From: Bubalus kerabau
Lineage: Eukaryota; Chordata; Mammalia; Artiodactyla; Bovidae
Assembly (NCBI RefSeq): GCF_029407905.1
Contig: NC_073628.1
Coordinates: forward strand, 51,419,501-51,483,500
Direction of reading: 5' to 3'
DNA: 64,000 bases
The notes under the pieces were generated by a model. The model had not been told where the DNA came from. It did no database searches and saw only the letters and a program-made list of their open reading frames with translations. A program made the translations under genes and the position numbers. Below are positions 1-9,061 of the stretch, in pieces (the stretch's first letter is position 1; every line of letters starts with the position of its first letter).

Positions 1-50
1 GCCTGGTGGGCTACAGTCCAGGGGGCTGCAAAGAGTCAGACAAGACTGAG
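1..50 (+). repeat. Bov-tA/BovA SINE 3' remnant
   Basis: The window opens inside the last part of a BovA-type SINE: the block ending AAAGAGTCAGACAAGACTGAG is the conserved 3' end seen in many other copies here. The head lies left of the window. Confidence 0.7.
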
Positions 51-81
51 CCTGAAAGCATGACCTTTAGAGGCAGCTTAA

Positions 82-139
82 GAGGAGCATAAGAGCTTAT
101 GAGCTTATGAGCATAAGAGCTTATGATCTTATGCTCCTC
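82..139. repeat. Inverted repeat, 13-bp arms
   Basis: Arms 82-94 and 127-139 are perfect reverse complements (GAGGAGCATAAGA / TCTTATGCTCCTC). The 32-bp loop holds further CATAAG/CTTATG copies, so several alternative hairpins are possible. No repeat family recognised. Confidence 0.7.
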
Positions 140-270
140 ATAAGAGCATAAAACACCAGTGAGGAAAGAACTGCAAGAACAGAACAGCAGAGCATAGATT
201 CTCTTATTTAGCTTTTAATTTAACTAAAACAAAATTACCCCTGGGACACTACATGCCTCTTTGCTAAGAA

Positions 271-497
271 AGTGAAAGTTGCTCAGTCATATCTGACTCT
301 TTCTGACTCCATGGACTGGACTATATAGTACATGGAATTCTCCAGGCCAGAATACTGGGGTTCATGGAGTTTTCCAGGCCAGAATGCTGGAGTGGGAAGC
401 CATTCCCTTCTCCAGGGGATCTTCCCAACCCAGGATTGAACCTGGGTCTCACACATTGCAGGCAGACTCTTTACCAGCTGAGCCAACAGGGAAGCCC
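271..497 (-). repeat. Bov-tA SINE with internal duplication
   Basis: A full Bov-tA on the minus strand: GTGAAAG/CTCAGTC tail at the left and the tRNA-Glu-like head (GAGCCAACAGGGAAGCCC) at the right. About 28 bp of the body is duplicated in tandem (331-358 and 363-390). A short conceptual reading frame across it is not a gene. Confidence 0.85.
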
Positions 498-1095
498 AAG
501 CTCATGGGAAAATCCAAGAACGCTTCAGGATTCTTATGAAACAATTAAATTTACAACTATTAGTAATGATTGTAGTGTAAGTATTTATGCTGATTTTGAT
601 AATGCTATAGTAATAAAATATTTATTAATAAAACTTTATTATTAATAGTAATAATGTCAATCATCTTGCAAATAAATCCTTGATCTGACCTTGGTGTCCT
701 TTGTCAGATTCAGGATGTTACTTTGTGGTGATGGAAATGATTATGAGCAATGAAGTGAGGTCACACAAGCAAGAACATATTCTTAATAAGGAATTTTTAA
801 AGAATACTTAAAAAAAAACAAACCCATTCTCTTGATGCCATTGTTCAAGGTAGGCAAAAGTAGAGAAAGATAGATTTGGAGATGGAGCAGGAATATTTTC
901 TTAAAAACTTAATTAGGCAAAAGAGTATCAGTGAAGGGAAGAGTCCTGGCCTAAGAGGAGAAAGCTGGGTAACCTCGGGAAAGATTCTTAAATTCAAGCC
1001 CAAGCCCTTCTTTCTCCCTGACGCTTTTCTTCCCTGTCCTTCCCTGTCAAGCATACCCTCCCCCGACCCAAAAGCTCTCTGCCCACTCCACAGAC
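498..1095. other. Unassigned AT-rich stretch
   Basis: No gene or confidently named repeat. It includes a TTATTAATA-rich run near 615-650. Possible reading frames at 845-1160 overlap on both strands and have no supporting features. Confidence 0.4.
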
Positions 1096-1099
1096 ACCA

Positions 1100-1285
1100 C
1101 ATTCAATCTTTATTTAGGTCTCAGTTTATAGATACTACTTTCTGGGGGAGACTTTTCTGACCACCCCTTCCCACCACACGCTCCTGCCAATCATTGTGAA
1201 CCCATGAAAGCAGGAACTAGATATCACATATTCAGCCTATATCACAGGGCCTGGTCTACAGTGGATGCTCAGTAAAGAAATTCAA
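1100..1285 (+). repeat. L2 LINE 3'-end remnant
   Basis: The order 'CATGAAAGCAGGAACT ... ACAGGGCCTGG ... GGATGCTCAGTAAA' matches the 3' end of the ancient L2 LINE. It is strongly diverged, so the boundaries are approximate. Confidence 0.55.
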
Positions 1286-1880
1286 GATGAAAAAATGACT
1301 GTTGAGCCCTGGCTCACCTTACGCTCCCCTGACAACTTATTTCACTTACTGTTCTGATTCTATCTTCCAATGCAGTGTTGTTTCCATCTTTTTCAATATG
1401 CATATTTCTTATGAATCCAAGCAGATTGCAAACTATTGATCAATGAACACTAGTTCTAGACTTTGAATTCTCACTGGTATCAAGCATTGAGTTAAAAACC
1501 TACTGGGAGTGGGCAGGGCATAAATACTTTCTGATCTATTTAGTGAATGGTACGACTACCCACAATTAACTAGATCTTCCTTTCTCCTTCCTCATCCTCT
1601 TTCCTTCTTAATTTCTTGATTTAACTCCCTTCTTGCCATGGCTCCACCCTTCATTGGCCCCAGATCACTCAGCCAAAAGAGGGAACAGATGAAGCCCATA
1701 ATTAAGCCTGCTCACTAGTGTCTACATAAATAATCCTTTACAGGACTTAAAGAAAACAATACAAAACCAAAAACCAGGTTAAATCTCCCAGAGTCCCTTA
1801 TAAGGATCCTGAGGCTCAGCAGGTACCCCCTTAATTCTGAATGACAGAACAAACCCAACAGGTTGGTTATGAGAGTACAT
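1286..1880. other. Unassigned stretch
   Basis: No coding signal and no repeat I can name. Ordinary single-copy-like sequence. Confidence 0.4.
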
Positions 1881-1884
1881 TGCA

Positions 1885-2030
1885 CCTCAGTTTTCCCATA
1901 TATATAATGGGGTTAATAGCAGCTGCCTCCTACCTGCTCCACGGGAACGTGGTGAGATAGTGTTGTAACGTGCGCCGCAGTCCTCAGATGAAAGGCAATA
2001 TATAAACCCAAAATGCTATTAAAGGCCCTT
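1885..2030 (+). repeat. MIR-family SINE remnant
   Basis: CACCTCAGTTTTCCCATAT, then AATGGGGTTAATAGCAGC and a later GATGAAAGGCAATATATAAA, is the core and tail order of a MIR-type SINE on the plus strand. Subfamily not assigned. Confidence 0.6.
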
Positions 2031-2524
2031 GACCTATGGAAGATCACGGAAGCTAAATTACTTATGATGTTCACAGCAAGGTGGATGAAAAGACAGAGAG
2101 TTGAGCCCAAGGACTTTTTGGCGCTAGGACCTGGCTACTGCCCATGAGAATTAGGATCTGTACATGAAGCAAGGGCCTAAAAGCAAATTGGCAATGATCC
2201 CATGGGAAACTTTAAAAATTTTAGAATAAGTTTATAAGATAACTGACCTTGGTTAATAAATGAAATGGTATAGCACTCTGGTGATAAAACCACAGTCTCT
2301 TGCCTAATCTCTTCTGAACTCCTGTCCTTTTCCCTAGGGCAGCCACTTGTAATCCTTTTGCTCTTTCTTTTGGAATTACTTTCCATTTCTCTAAATAAAG
2401 CATTTATAGTCTTGCTTTTTGATTCACCAATTTTAGAAAATAGTTATTGAATTTTTGCCATTGATCTATTAAGGATTTTATCATCCTCCATCTCTCTTCC
2501 CTCAACCTTTTAATTTAGCTATGT
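2031..2524. other. Unassigned stretch
   Basis: No recognised gene or repeat. Two overlapping short antisense frames (2177-2403) look like chance frames. Confidence 0.4.
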
Positions 2525-2542
2525 CACTATTCCAGTTCTTTT

Positions 2543-2743
2543 TTAAAAAAGTTTATTTATTTACTTTGGCTGTGCTGGGTCTTCATTGTGGTTCATGGGA
2601 CGTTCGCTGAGGTACAAGGGCGTTCTCTAGTTGTGGCTCATGGGCTTAGTTGCCCCACAGCATGTAGGATTTTAGTTCTTTGACCATGGATGGAGCCTGC
2701 ACCTCCTGCATGGAAAGGCAGATTCTTATCCACCAGGGAAGTT
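2543..2743 (-). repeat. CHR-type tRNA SINE with 18-bp TSD
   Basis: The phrases TTTGGCTGTGCTGGGTCTTC and CACCAGGGAAGTTC mark a cetartiodactyl CHR SINE on the minus strand. It is flanked by an 18-bp duplication with one mismatch (2525-2542 and 2744-2761, CACTATTCCAGT core). Confidence 0.8.
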
Positions 2744-2761
2744 CACTATTCCAGTCCTTTT

Positions 2762-3339
2762 ATAATTTCCTTTGAAACTTTGTCATAAACTTATCACTTT
2801 GTTTCTTATTCAGCTATAGACATTTTTTTTTTTACTCCCCTGCTTAGAAAATGAGACATTTTAGGGCATTTCGACCCTTCCTTTCAGTTCTCCTTCCTGT
2901 CTTCCCCTCTCAACTTCTGTCATTCAAACTTCCACATTGTTAAGATTGACATTTATATTCTGTATCAGAGCCATGACTGCACCTGTGCTTTGTATGTAGG
3001 TTAAGTTTAAGAACTGAAGATCATCTTAACTGCTTAGTGCAGAGCCTGATTCTGTACCATGATTATATTTTCTCTCTTATAGAATGTTTTAGGTTTTATG
3101 TAGAGTCCTTAATTCCTTTCTTTTTCTGGCATTGTTTGCTTTTATTATATCCTTAATTTATTCCCAAGTACTTAATCTGAGTAGGCATTCTATTAAATAG
3201 CCTCCCCCCTCTGCTCACTGCTCCCTAGATGCTGCATGGCTGTCACTCTGGGACTTCCTCACTGCTTTAGTTATTTGGAGGCTGCATCTTCTTTATTCTT
3301 GGTTTAATCTTGTTTTGCTGGAGCATATCTTCAACAGCT
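2762..3339. other. Unassigned stretch
   Basis: Contains a short T-run near 2822 but no gene and no repeat I can name with confidence. Confidence 0.35.
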
Positions 3340-3920
3340 TTCCCAGAAAGGCATATTGAAAATAAATTTTGGGCTTTGAATACCTAGAAATGCTTTTATT
3401 CTGCCCTCAATATAAGTGATAGTTTGTCTGGGTAGAGAATTCAGGATTGAAAATGTATTTTTCCCTAGAACTTTGAAGGCATTATTCCACTGTCTTTTTT
3501 TCCATTTTCAATTCTGTATGATGAAATTTTCTTTATATGTGTGTTTACTGTGTGCTTTTTATAACAAAATTTATTTACTTTTAATTGAAGGATAATTGCA
3601 CTACAATATTGTGTTGCTTTCTGCCAAACATCAACATGAATCAGCCTTAGGTATAGCTATGTCCCTTCCCTCTCCACTGTCTTCTAATGCCCAGTATTAG
3701 AAGCCTGATGCCAGTTTTATTTTTGTTCCTTTGTGGGTGACCTATAATTTCACTCTAACATCTCACAGGGTCTTTTTCTTTACCATTTTAAAATATCACA
3801 ATGGAGGGTCTAGATGAGAATATGTTTTCATTGTGCTGCAGAATTGGTGGACCCTTTTGGTTTAGAATGCTTATCTTTGGTAAATCCTTTCATATAGTTC
3901 CTTTGATAATTTTCTTGTTT
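3340..3920 (-). repeat. Ancient L1M remnant, interrupted
   Basis: Antisense L1 5'-half sequence ('GTCTGGGTAGAGAATTCAGG ... GAAGGCATTATTCCACTG' then 'AGAAGCCTGATGCC'). It is split by a younger L1 tail at 3497-3672. Confidence 0.55.
3497..3672 (-). mobile_element. Short L1 3'-end insertion, 11-bp TSD
   Basis: An inverted artiodactyl L1 tail (ATTGAAGGATAATTGC, CATCAACATGAATCAGCC) starting with a T-run. It is bracketed by TCCACTGTCTT at 3486-3496 and 3673-3683, so only about 176 bp of the L1 3' end was inserted into the older L1M. Confidence 0.8.
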
Positions 3921-3924
3921 GTTT

Positions 3925-4255
3925 TTCTGAACTCTTTTTTTTCTGAAGCATACTTGACTTACAATAATATATTATTTTCAGGTATACAGCAAACTGACTC
4001 ATTGGAAGAAACCCTGATGCTGGGAAAGATTGAAGGCAGGAGGAGAAGAGGGTGACAGAGGATGAGATAGTTGGATGGCATCATCGACTCAGTGGACGTG
4101 AGTTTGAGCAAGCCCTGGGAGATTTTGAGGGGCAGGGAAGCCTAGCATGCTGCAGTGCCTGGGGTTGCAAAGAGTCAGACATGATTCAGTGACTGAACAA
4201 TAATACAACATAGGGATTTGATATTTTTATCCATTGCAGAATAATTGGCACTCTG
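3925..4255 (-). repeat. Older L1 3' end split by BovB tail
   Basis: L1 3'-end sequence (ACTTGACTTACAATAATA, GGTATACAGCA) at 3925-3992 resumes at about 4199-4255 (ACAACATAGGGATTTGAT). The gap is filled by a BovB 3' end. Confidence 0.55.
3993..4198 (+). mobile_element. BovB LINE 3' end
   Basis: A 5'-truncated BovB: ACTGACTCATTGG, then the basic-residue coding block (GGCAGGAGGAGAAGAGGG) and the GCAAAGAGTCAGACATGA tail. Only the last approximately 205 bp inserted. Confidence 0.85.
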
Positions 4256-4459
4256 AAGTCTCCTTTTCACTCTTCCTGGTGATTATAGGCAGAATTGTAT
4301 CTGCTAAAATTCATAGGTTGAAGCCCAATCTCCAAGTACTTCAGAATGTGACTCTACTAGAAGAGAGGGCCTTTAAAGAGGTGATGAAACTTTCTTCCTG
4401 ATCCACTTCCATAATGGGACTGTCTGGATGAGCCAAAAGATGGGCCTGATAATCTATGT

Positions 4460-4726
4460 GTGCCTACTTCTGCTGACTCTAAAAATCCATTTGATTCTCA
4501 AGACAATGCCTTCCTGTCCTGGGCTCACTCCTACGCTGCATTTCATAATCAGTCTAACTGCTGGGTCTGCGGAGCACTCCCCTCTTTAGTGGAAGGCTTC
4601 TTGTGGTGGACATTTCCACTTCAAGGAAAAGACTTTCTCCAAGTCTGCAAATACCTTCGACAACAGTCATATGTGATGTCTCTTCTTAAACTGATGACAT
4701 TTAACAACCTTAAGATGGACTGATGT
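4460..4726 (+). pseudogene. Retroviral env (surface subunit) remnant
   Basis: An 87-residue open segment contains a CWVC motif (CX2C) after HNQSN, followed by CGALP and a short W-rich stretch. A CX2C motif is typical of the surface subunit of gammaretrovirus-type envelope proteins, where it takes part in bonding to the transmembrane subunit. No signal peptide, furin site, fusion peptide or membrane anchor is visible. The following 300 bp up to the polypurine tract is closed by stops in all frames. It is a broken relic with no expected product. Class assignment (gamma-type env) is an inference from a single motif and could be wrong. Confidence 0.55.
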
Positions 4727-5038
4727 AACTATGGACATAATATGACTTTTAATCTTGATTTTAACTTGTTTTAATGAACTATTTTGCCCGGCCTCTGTAA
4801 CTGTGTAATTGGTTTTGTTTCTGGTCGCATGAAGGTTTTTACGTTACAAATGGTGTCTAAGCGCCTACGAGTGCCGCAGCCTCCTCCAACTATTCCTTGG
4901 GGCCGCTGGATCAGAGACCCTCACTATGAGGATTAGGAGAATATATTGCCTCAACAATTTAGGGGCCATGCCCCTAAACAGCAGGAATTAGTTTTGGAAT
5001 GAAAATGACTCCCCTTTCTCTGGCAACATAATTCTCCT

Positions 5039-5056
5039 AAAAGAAAAGAGGGGGAA
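5039..5056 (+). promoter_or_regulatory. Retroviral polypurine tract
   Basis: An 18-base all-purine run (A-rich, then GGGGG) ends exactly before a TG dinucleotide that begins the LTR, the expected site of plus-strand priming in a retrovirus. It supports the LTR start at 5057. Confidence 0.65.
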
Positions 5057-5322
5057 TGAGAGAGTCATTTCCTAGGCAGGTTGATAAGAAGTCTAGGGGT
5101 CCCCAAGGAGAGAGGGGTCTGGGATTCTCAAGGAGGAAGAAAGGACAAACTTTTTTCCCCCCTCTACATTCCTTAGGATTATATAGCAATAATGTATCCT
5201 GCCTGAGGACAGTCTCTGGATTAAACCTTCTGGCTAATTCTGTTATCTTAAAATTTAAATTATGGGAGTAGGTCTGGTGAGGTCTTTACAACCTCCAGAC
5301 ATCCTTTGGATTCATTGGAGAG

Positions 5323-5329
5323 TATATAA
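5323..5329 (+). promoter_or_regulatory. TATA-like box in ERV LTR
   Basis: TATATAA, about 270 bp into the LTR, is placed as a core promoter element of U3. Activity is not implied, since R is split downstream. Confidence 0.5.
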
Positions 5330-5400
5330 CTCCATTGCCCATACTAGCAAGGGGGTACTCTTTCTACCCCCTTCTGATGCCTGTGTCAGAAGCTTTCTCT

Positions 5401-6019
5401 AAGGCAATGGCACCCCACTCCAGTACTCTTGCCTGGAAAATCCCATGGATGGAGGAGCCTGGTGGGCTGCAGTCCATGGGGTCACTAGGAGTCAGACACG
5501 ACTGAGCAACTTCACTCTCACTTTTCACTTTCAAGCATTGGAGAAGGAAATGGCAACCCACTCCAGTGTTCTTTCCTGGAGAATCCCAGGGACGGGGGAG
5601 CCTGTTGGGCTGCTGTCTATGGGGTCGCACAGAGTCGGACACAACTGAAGCAACTTAGCAGCAGCAGCAGCAGCATATTGAAAATATAGATGACACAAAC
5701 AGATGGAAAGATACACTGTGTTGTTGGACTGGAAGTATCAGTATTATTCAAATGACCATATTATCCAAGGCAATCTACAGATTCAATACAATACCCATTG
5801 AAGAATTTTTCATAGAACTAGAGCACATAATTTTAAAATTTTTTACCCAGAGAGATGGTATGGGGAGGGAGGAGGGAGGAGGGTTCAGGATGGGGAACAC
5901 GTGTATACCTGTGGCGGATTCATGTTGATATATGGCAAAACCAATACAATATTGTAAAGTTAAAAAATAAAATAAATTAAAAAAATTTTTTAATAAAATT
6001 TTTTATGGAAATAAAAAAA
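5401..6019 (+). mobile_element. Bov-A2 / L1 composite insertion
   Basis: A Bov-A2 SINE (5401-5675: two BovA monomers, then (AGC)n) is joined directly to an L1 fragment: ORF2 sequence at 5676-5843, an internal deletion, then L1 3' UTR and an A-rich tail to 6019. One 13-bp duplication, AGAAGCTTTCTCT at 5388-5400 and 6020-6032, brackets the whole composite. The SINE lacks only about its first five bases. A single shared TSD suggests one insertion event. Confidence 0.75.
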
Positions 6020-6048
6020 AGAAGCTTTCTCTATCTCCTTTATGCTTT

Positions 6049-6054
6049 AATAAA
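6049..6054 (+). promoter_or_regulatory. AATAAA polyadenylation signal in LTR
   Basis: AATAAA lies in the R part of the ERV LTR, about 12 bases before the end of recognisable retroviral sequence. Confidence 0.6.
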
Positions 6055-6061
6055 ACTTTAT

Positions 6062-6064
<3 letters not shown>

Positions 6065-6096
<32 letters not shown>
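6065..6096. repeat. (AC)16 microsatellite
   Basis: A perfect AC dinucleotide run at the 3' boundary of the ERV fragment, plausibly grown from its A-rich tail. Confidence 0.95.
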
Positions 6097-6101
<5 letters not shown>

Positions 6102-6452
6102 AGCTGATAAAGTTAAAAATGAGACCATGAGAGCTGGTCCTAATCCAGCAAAACTAGCATCTTCATGAGAAGAGGAAATTTGGACATATAAAGAGAGACA
6201 GCAAGCATGAATACACAGAGGAAAGACTGTGTGAGGATATGGAGATATGGTGGCCATTTGCCAGCTAAGTGGCATCAGAAGAAACCAAACCTGCCAGCAC
6301 CTTGCTCTTGGACTTCTAGCCTCCAGCACTATAAGAAAATAAAATTCTGTTGTTTAAAGCACCTGGTATGTGATACTTTTTTTTAGCAGCTTGAGAAGAC
6401 TAATACACTAACTAAGTTTAAGTGATAAATGTAGAAATAAACAAACTTGAAT

Positions 6453-6670
6453 CAGTTCAGTTCAGTCTCTCAGTCGTGTCCGACTCTTTGCGACCCCATG
6501 ATTGCAGCACGCCAGGCCTCCCTGTCCATCACCCACTCCCGGAGTTCACTCAAACTCATGTCCATTGAGTCGGTGACGCCATCCAGCCATCTCATCCTCT
6601 GTCGTCCCCTTCTCCTCCTGCCCCCAATCCCTCCCAGCATCAGAGTCTTTCCCAATGAGTCAACTCTTCG
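6453..6670 (-). mobile_element. BovB 3' end, 11-bp TSD
   Basis: Antisense BovB tail (CAGTTCAGTTCAGTC at the left, GAGTCTTTCCCAATGAGTCA at the right) flanked by CAAACTTGAAT at 6442-6452 and 6671-6681. 5'-truncated to about 218 bp. Confidence 0.9.
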
Positions 6671-6689
6671 CAAACTTGAATAGGCTTCA

Positions 6690-7044
6690 TTTAATAAGGA
6701 GAATTTATTGGTCCACATAACTAAATATCCGAGGGTGATAGGCTGACTCTGACCACTACTGAATTCAGGGGGTCAAGCAACATCATTGGGATGTGGCTTG
6801 TTTTGTCTTTCCGCTCTGTGTTCTACTTTCTGCCTTTATGCTCAGACCCTGGGTGGGGTTGGGTTGCATACTCCCAGGTTTAAGTCCAGTGGAAGAGAAT
6901 CTTGACCTCTTCACCTGCAGCTTCAGGAAGAAGTCTCTTTGTTCTTGTTGGCCCCTTTGTGTCACATGTTCTGAGCTGATTATTAGGCCCAGAACAACAT
7001 GATGCTCTAATTATCTAGTCCTGTGTCGCCTACACCCCCCATTT
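6690..7044. other. Unassigned stretch
   Basis: No recognised repeat or gene. Short frames on both strands at 6783-7002 overlap and lack homology I can recognise. Confidence 0.35.
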
Positions 7045-7336
7045 AAAAGTTGTTTGTGTATTTATTTGACTGTGCGGCATCTTTGTTGCTGCAGGTGGGC
7101 TTTCTCTAGTGTGGTGAATGGGGGCTTCTCTTCATTGTGGCGCACAAGCTTCTCTTTGGGTGGGTTCTCCTGTTGGGGAGCACAGGCTCTAGGGCACATG
7201 GCTTGGGAGTTGTGATATGCAGGTTCAATGGTCGAGGCACACTGGCTTAGTTACCCCATGACATGTGGGATCTTCCTGGGCCAAGGATCAAATCCATGTT
7301 CCCTTCATTGGTCCCATTGGACCACCAGGGAAGTCC
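7045..7336 (-). repeat. CHR-type tRNA SINE, near full length
   Basis: TATTTATTTGACTGTGCGGC through to GGACCACCAGGGAAGTCC on the minus strand. One of the longest CHR copies in the window, diverged. Confidence 0.75.
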
Positions 7337-7541
7337 ACATTCTCCCCTTGAGCTAAGGGTGTCACATCATTCTCATCCAAACTGCCTGAGTGAGAAGGGT
7401 GATTGTCTCATCAGAGGGAATTAATGTGGGGACTAAATGACAGAAGAGGTTTAGATGTACCAGGTTACATTTTAATTGCAATTTTAAATGTGTCTGGTAG
7501 CAGGAACATAGCTGCATTCAACTATCTAGATCTAGAGATTT

Positions 7542-7670
7542 GGAGAAGGAAATGGCAACCCACTCCAGTGTTCTTGCCTGGAGAATCCCAAGGATGGGGG
7601 AGCCTGGTGGGCTGCCATCTATGCGGTAGCGCAGAGTCAGACACGACTAAAGCGACTTAGCAGCAGCAGC
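7542..7670 (+). repeat. BovA monomer SINE with AGC tail
   Basis: A single BovA monomer (GGAGAAGGAAATGGCAACCC to AGCGACTTAGCAGCAGC), flanked by AGAGATTT at 7534-7541 and 7671-7678. Confidence 0.85.
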
Positions 7671-7724
7671 AGAGATTTAATGATGGCATAACAATGAGAG
7701 GCAGTATGCGTTTGATCTAGTTGG

Positions 7725-7912
7725 TATTTTTTGAAAAAAGCTGTTTGTATATTTATTTGTTTGGCTGTGCTGGGTCTTAGTTGCAGCACACAGAATCTTT
7801 TACTTGTGGTATGAAGGCTATTTTGGTTCCTAGTTCCCTGACCAGGAATCAAACCCAGGCCCTCTGTATTGGGAGCACAAAGTCTTAGCCACTGGACCAT
7901 CAGGGAAGTTCC
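7725..7912 (-). repeat. CHR-type tRNA SINE
   Basis: GGCTGTGCTGGGTCTTAGTT to CCACTGGACCATCAGGGAAG on the minus strand. TGATCTA at 7712-7718 and 7913-7919 may be a partial TSD. Confidence 0.8.
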
Positions 7913-8365
7913 TGATCTAATCATTATGTAGTGGACATTTACTGTGTATCTTGAAGGTAAATGAAGATGAGGGCAAAGCACTTAAAGAAAAAAATCTCCA
8001 GTGAGTGTGTGCAGTGTTTCTGTTTGTGTCCAAGTAGGTCATTCTATAGCACTTTTCCATGACCTCTATCTTTGTAGTGGGATGAATAGTTATGGCTCAT
8101 CTTATTTATCAACATTCTGAAGCCCCATGAGAGCTCTAAGAAGAGCAATTTATTTCAGAGAGTTTATCATCCTTTGTCTTCATAGTTTTAAAATTTGCTT
8201 TATTCCTGTACCTTCTGTCATCAATGCATGTGTCCATGTGACTTTCTCTGCTTGATGGCCTTCAAGCTGATGCTAAGGTAGAGAAAGTAGGACACCCTTC
8301 TGTTAGGAAATCTCACTAAATGAAACTTGAACACCTTTTATAATTATCCTCAGGAAACCCATTTC
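7913..8365. other. Unassigned stretch
   Basis: No gene or named repeat seen. Confidence 0.35.
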
Positions 8366-8369
8366 TGGG

Positions 8370-8462
8370 CTGGGTGCCAGGTTCCGTTACTGACTCACTG
8401 GATAGCCTTGATCTGCAATTCCATAGCTCATTGCCTCAGTTTCTATATTAAAGAATAAGCCC
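8370..8462 (+). repeat. MIR-like remnant
   Basis: GTTACTGACTCACTGGATAG followed by CATTGCCTCAGTTTC matches the MIR core order; strongly diverged. Confidence 0.45.
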
Positions 8463-8599
8463 CAACAAGATCTGTTTCCTGCTCTAAGATGTTTTGATAT
8501 GTAAATAGAGTTTTACTTTTTCTTCCTCTCCTAAGTTTATTTCTTCCTACAAGCTGTTCTCACTGCCAACTAAACTCAGACAAGAAGTGGTGGTAGTAA

Positions 8600-8795
8600 T
8601 AATAATAATAAATATTAACGACAACTACATAATGACTTACATTTCTTAGTGCTTTCTACGCATCGCGAACTCTGCTGAGTAAGCATTTGCCTCACAATGC
8701 TACTTTGTGTACTGTGTGGTAAGTGGTCTCCTTACATTGTTGCCATTTAACATATGAGAAAACCAAGATGTAGAGGGGCTCATCTGGGTTTCCCT
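8600..8795 (-). repeat. MIR SINE remnant
   Basis: An (AAT)n start, CTTAGTGCTTTCTACGC and ATATGAGAAAACCAAG fit an antisense MIR. Confidence 0.55.
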
Positions 8796-8949
8796 CACCC
8801 TAGAGCCTTGTTCTTTACTGTTGGTCATAGCTACCTCCCTAAACAGTATGATGTTGTAGGACCTATGGACAAGGACTGGACAACTTCTGGAAAACTAGTA
8901 CTCGTTGGTGGGTTTAGGGAAAAAAAAAAACTTTTGTAGTCAAACCTAG

Positions 8950-9055
8950 TTCTCGATCCACAGGTGAAGAAATTGAGGTAAAGAGATTGAGAGATTTGCT
9001 CAAGTTCATACCTAACAAGACTTCTTTGTCAACAGTGATTTCAAAATACTGTTTG
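8950..9055 (-). repeat. MIR SINE remnant
   Basis: GGTGAAGAAATTGAGGTAAAG then GAGATTTGCTCAAGTTC is the antisense MIR core. It is separate from the copy at 8600, because the same consensus segment occurs in both. Confidence 0.5.
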
Positions 9056-9061
9056 ATGGGC

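Larger units (their letters stand above)
5057..6066 (+). mobile_element. ERV 3' LTR (U3-R), interrupted
   Basis: The LTR starts with TGAGAGAGTC. U3 runs to a TATA-like box (TATATAA, 5323-5329); R contains an AATAAA polyadenylation signal at 6049-6054. LTR sequence is interrupted at 5401-6019 and resumes with the repeated AGAAGCTTTCTCT. The sequence ends about 12 bases after AATAAA, where cleavage would occur, and no U5 or terminal CA follows apart from the CA microsatellite. Confidence 0.6.
4393..6096 (+). mobile_element. Endogenous retrovirus env-3'LTR fragment
   Basis: An env remnant, a polypurine tract and one LTR lie in the order expected for the 3' end of a provirus. Gag, pol and the 5' LTR are absent. 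The LTR resembles a bovine LTR family (BTLTR1-like from memory) and stops just after its AATAAA box, so U5 seems missing; a (CA)n run follows. A degenerate duplication of about 17 bp (4375-4392 and 6098-6114) flanks it, much longer than a retroviral integrase would leave. A SINE-L1 composite later inserted at 5401-6019. The order of parts is seen; the retrocopy origin is inferred. Confidence 0.65.
4270..6408 (+). repeat. MaLR-like LTR, split by an ERV-derived insert
   Basis: 4270-4392 (AGGCAGAATTGTATCTGC, AAAATTCATAGGTTGAAGCC) and 6097-6408 (GAGGAAATTTGGACATA, CTTCTAGCCTCCAGCACT, AGACTAATACAC) are consecutive parts of one old LTR-like repeat. A 1.7-kb retroviral fragment lies between them. 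The same family recurs at 13562. The MLT1-like assignment is tentative. Confidence 0.55.

Noticed and set aside
845..1160. Opposed short frames as small genes
   Set aside because: Both strands are open over the same bases, which points to composition rather than coding. The right part is an L2 remnant.
3801..4055. 84-codon plus-strand frame as a gene
   Set aside because: It runs from antisense old L1 into a BovB tail; no independent coding evidence.
4460..4726. A possible functional, domesticated env gene
   Set aside because: Only an 87-codon piece with one CX2C motif is open. No signal peptide, cleavage site or membrane anchor, and the downstream sequence is closed by stops.
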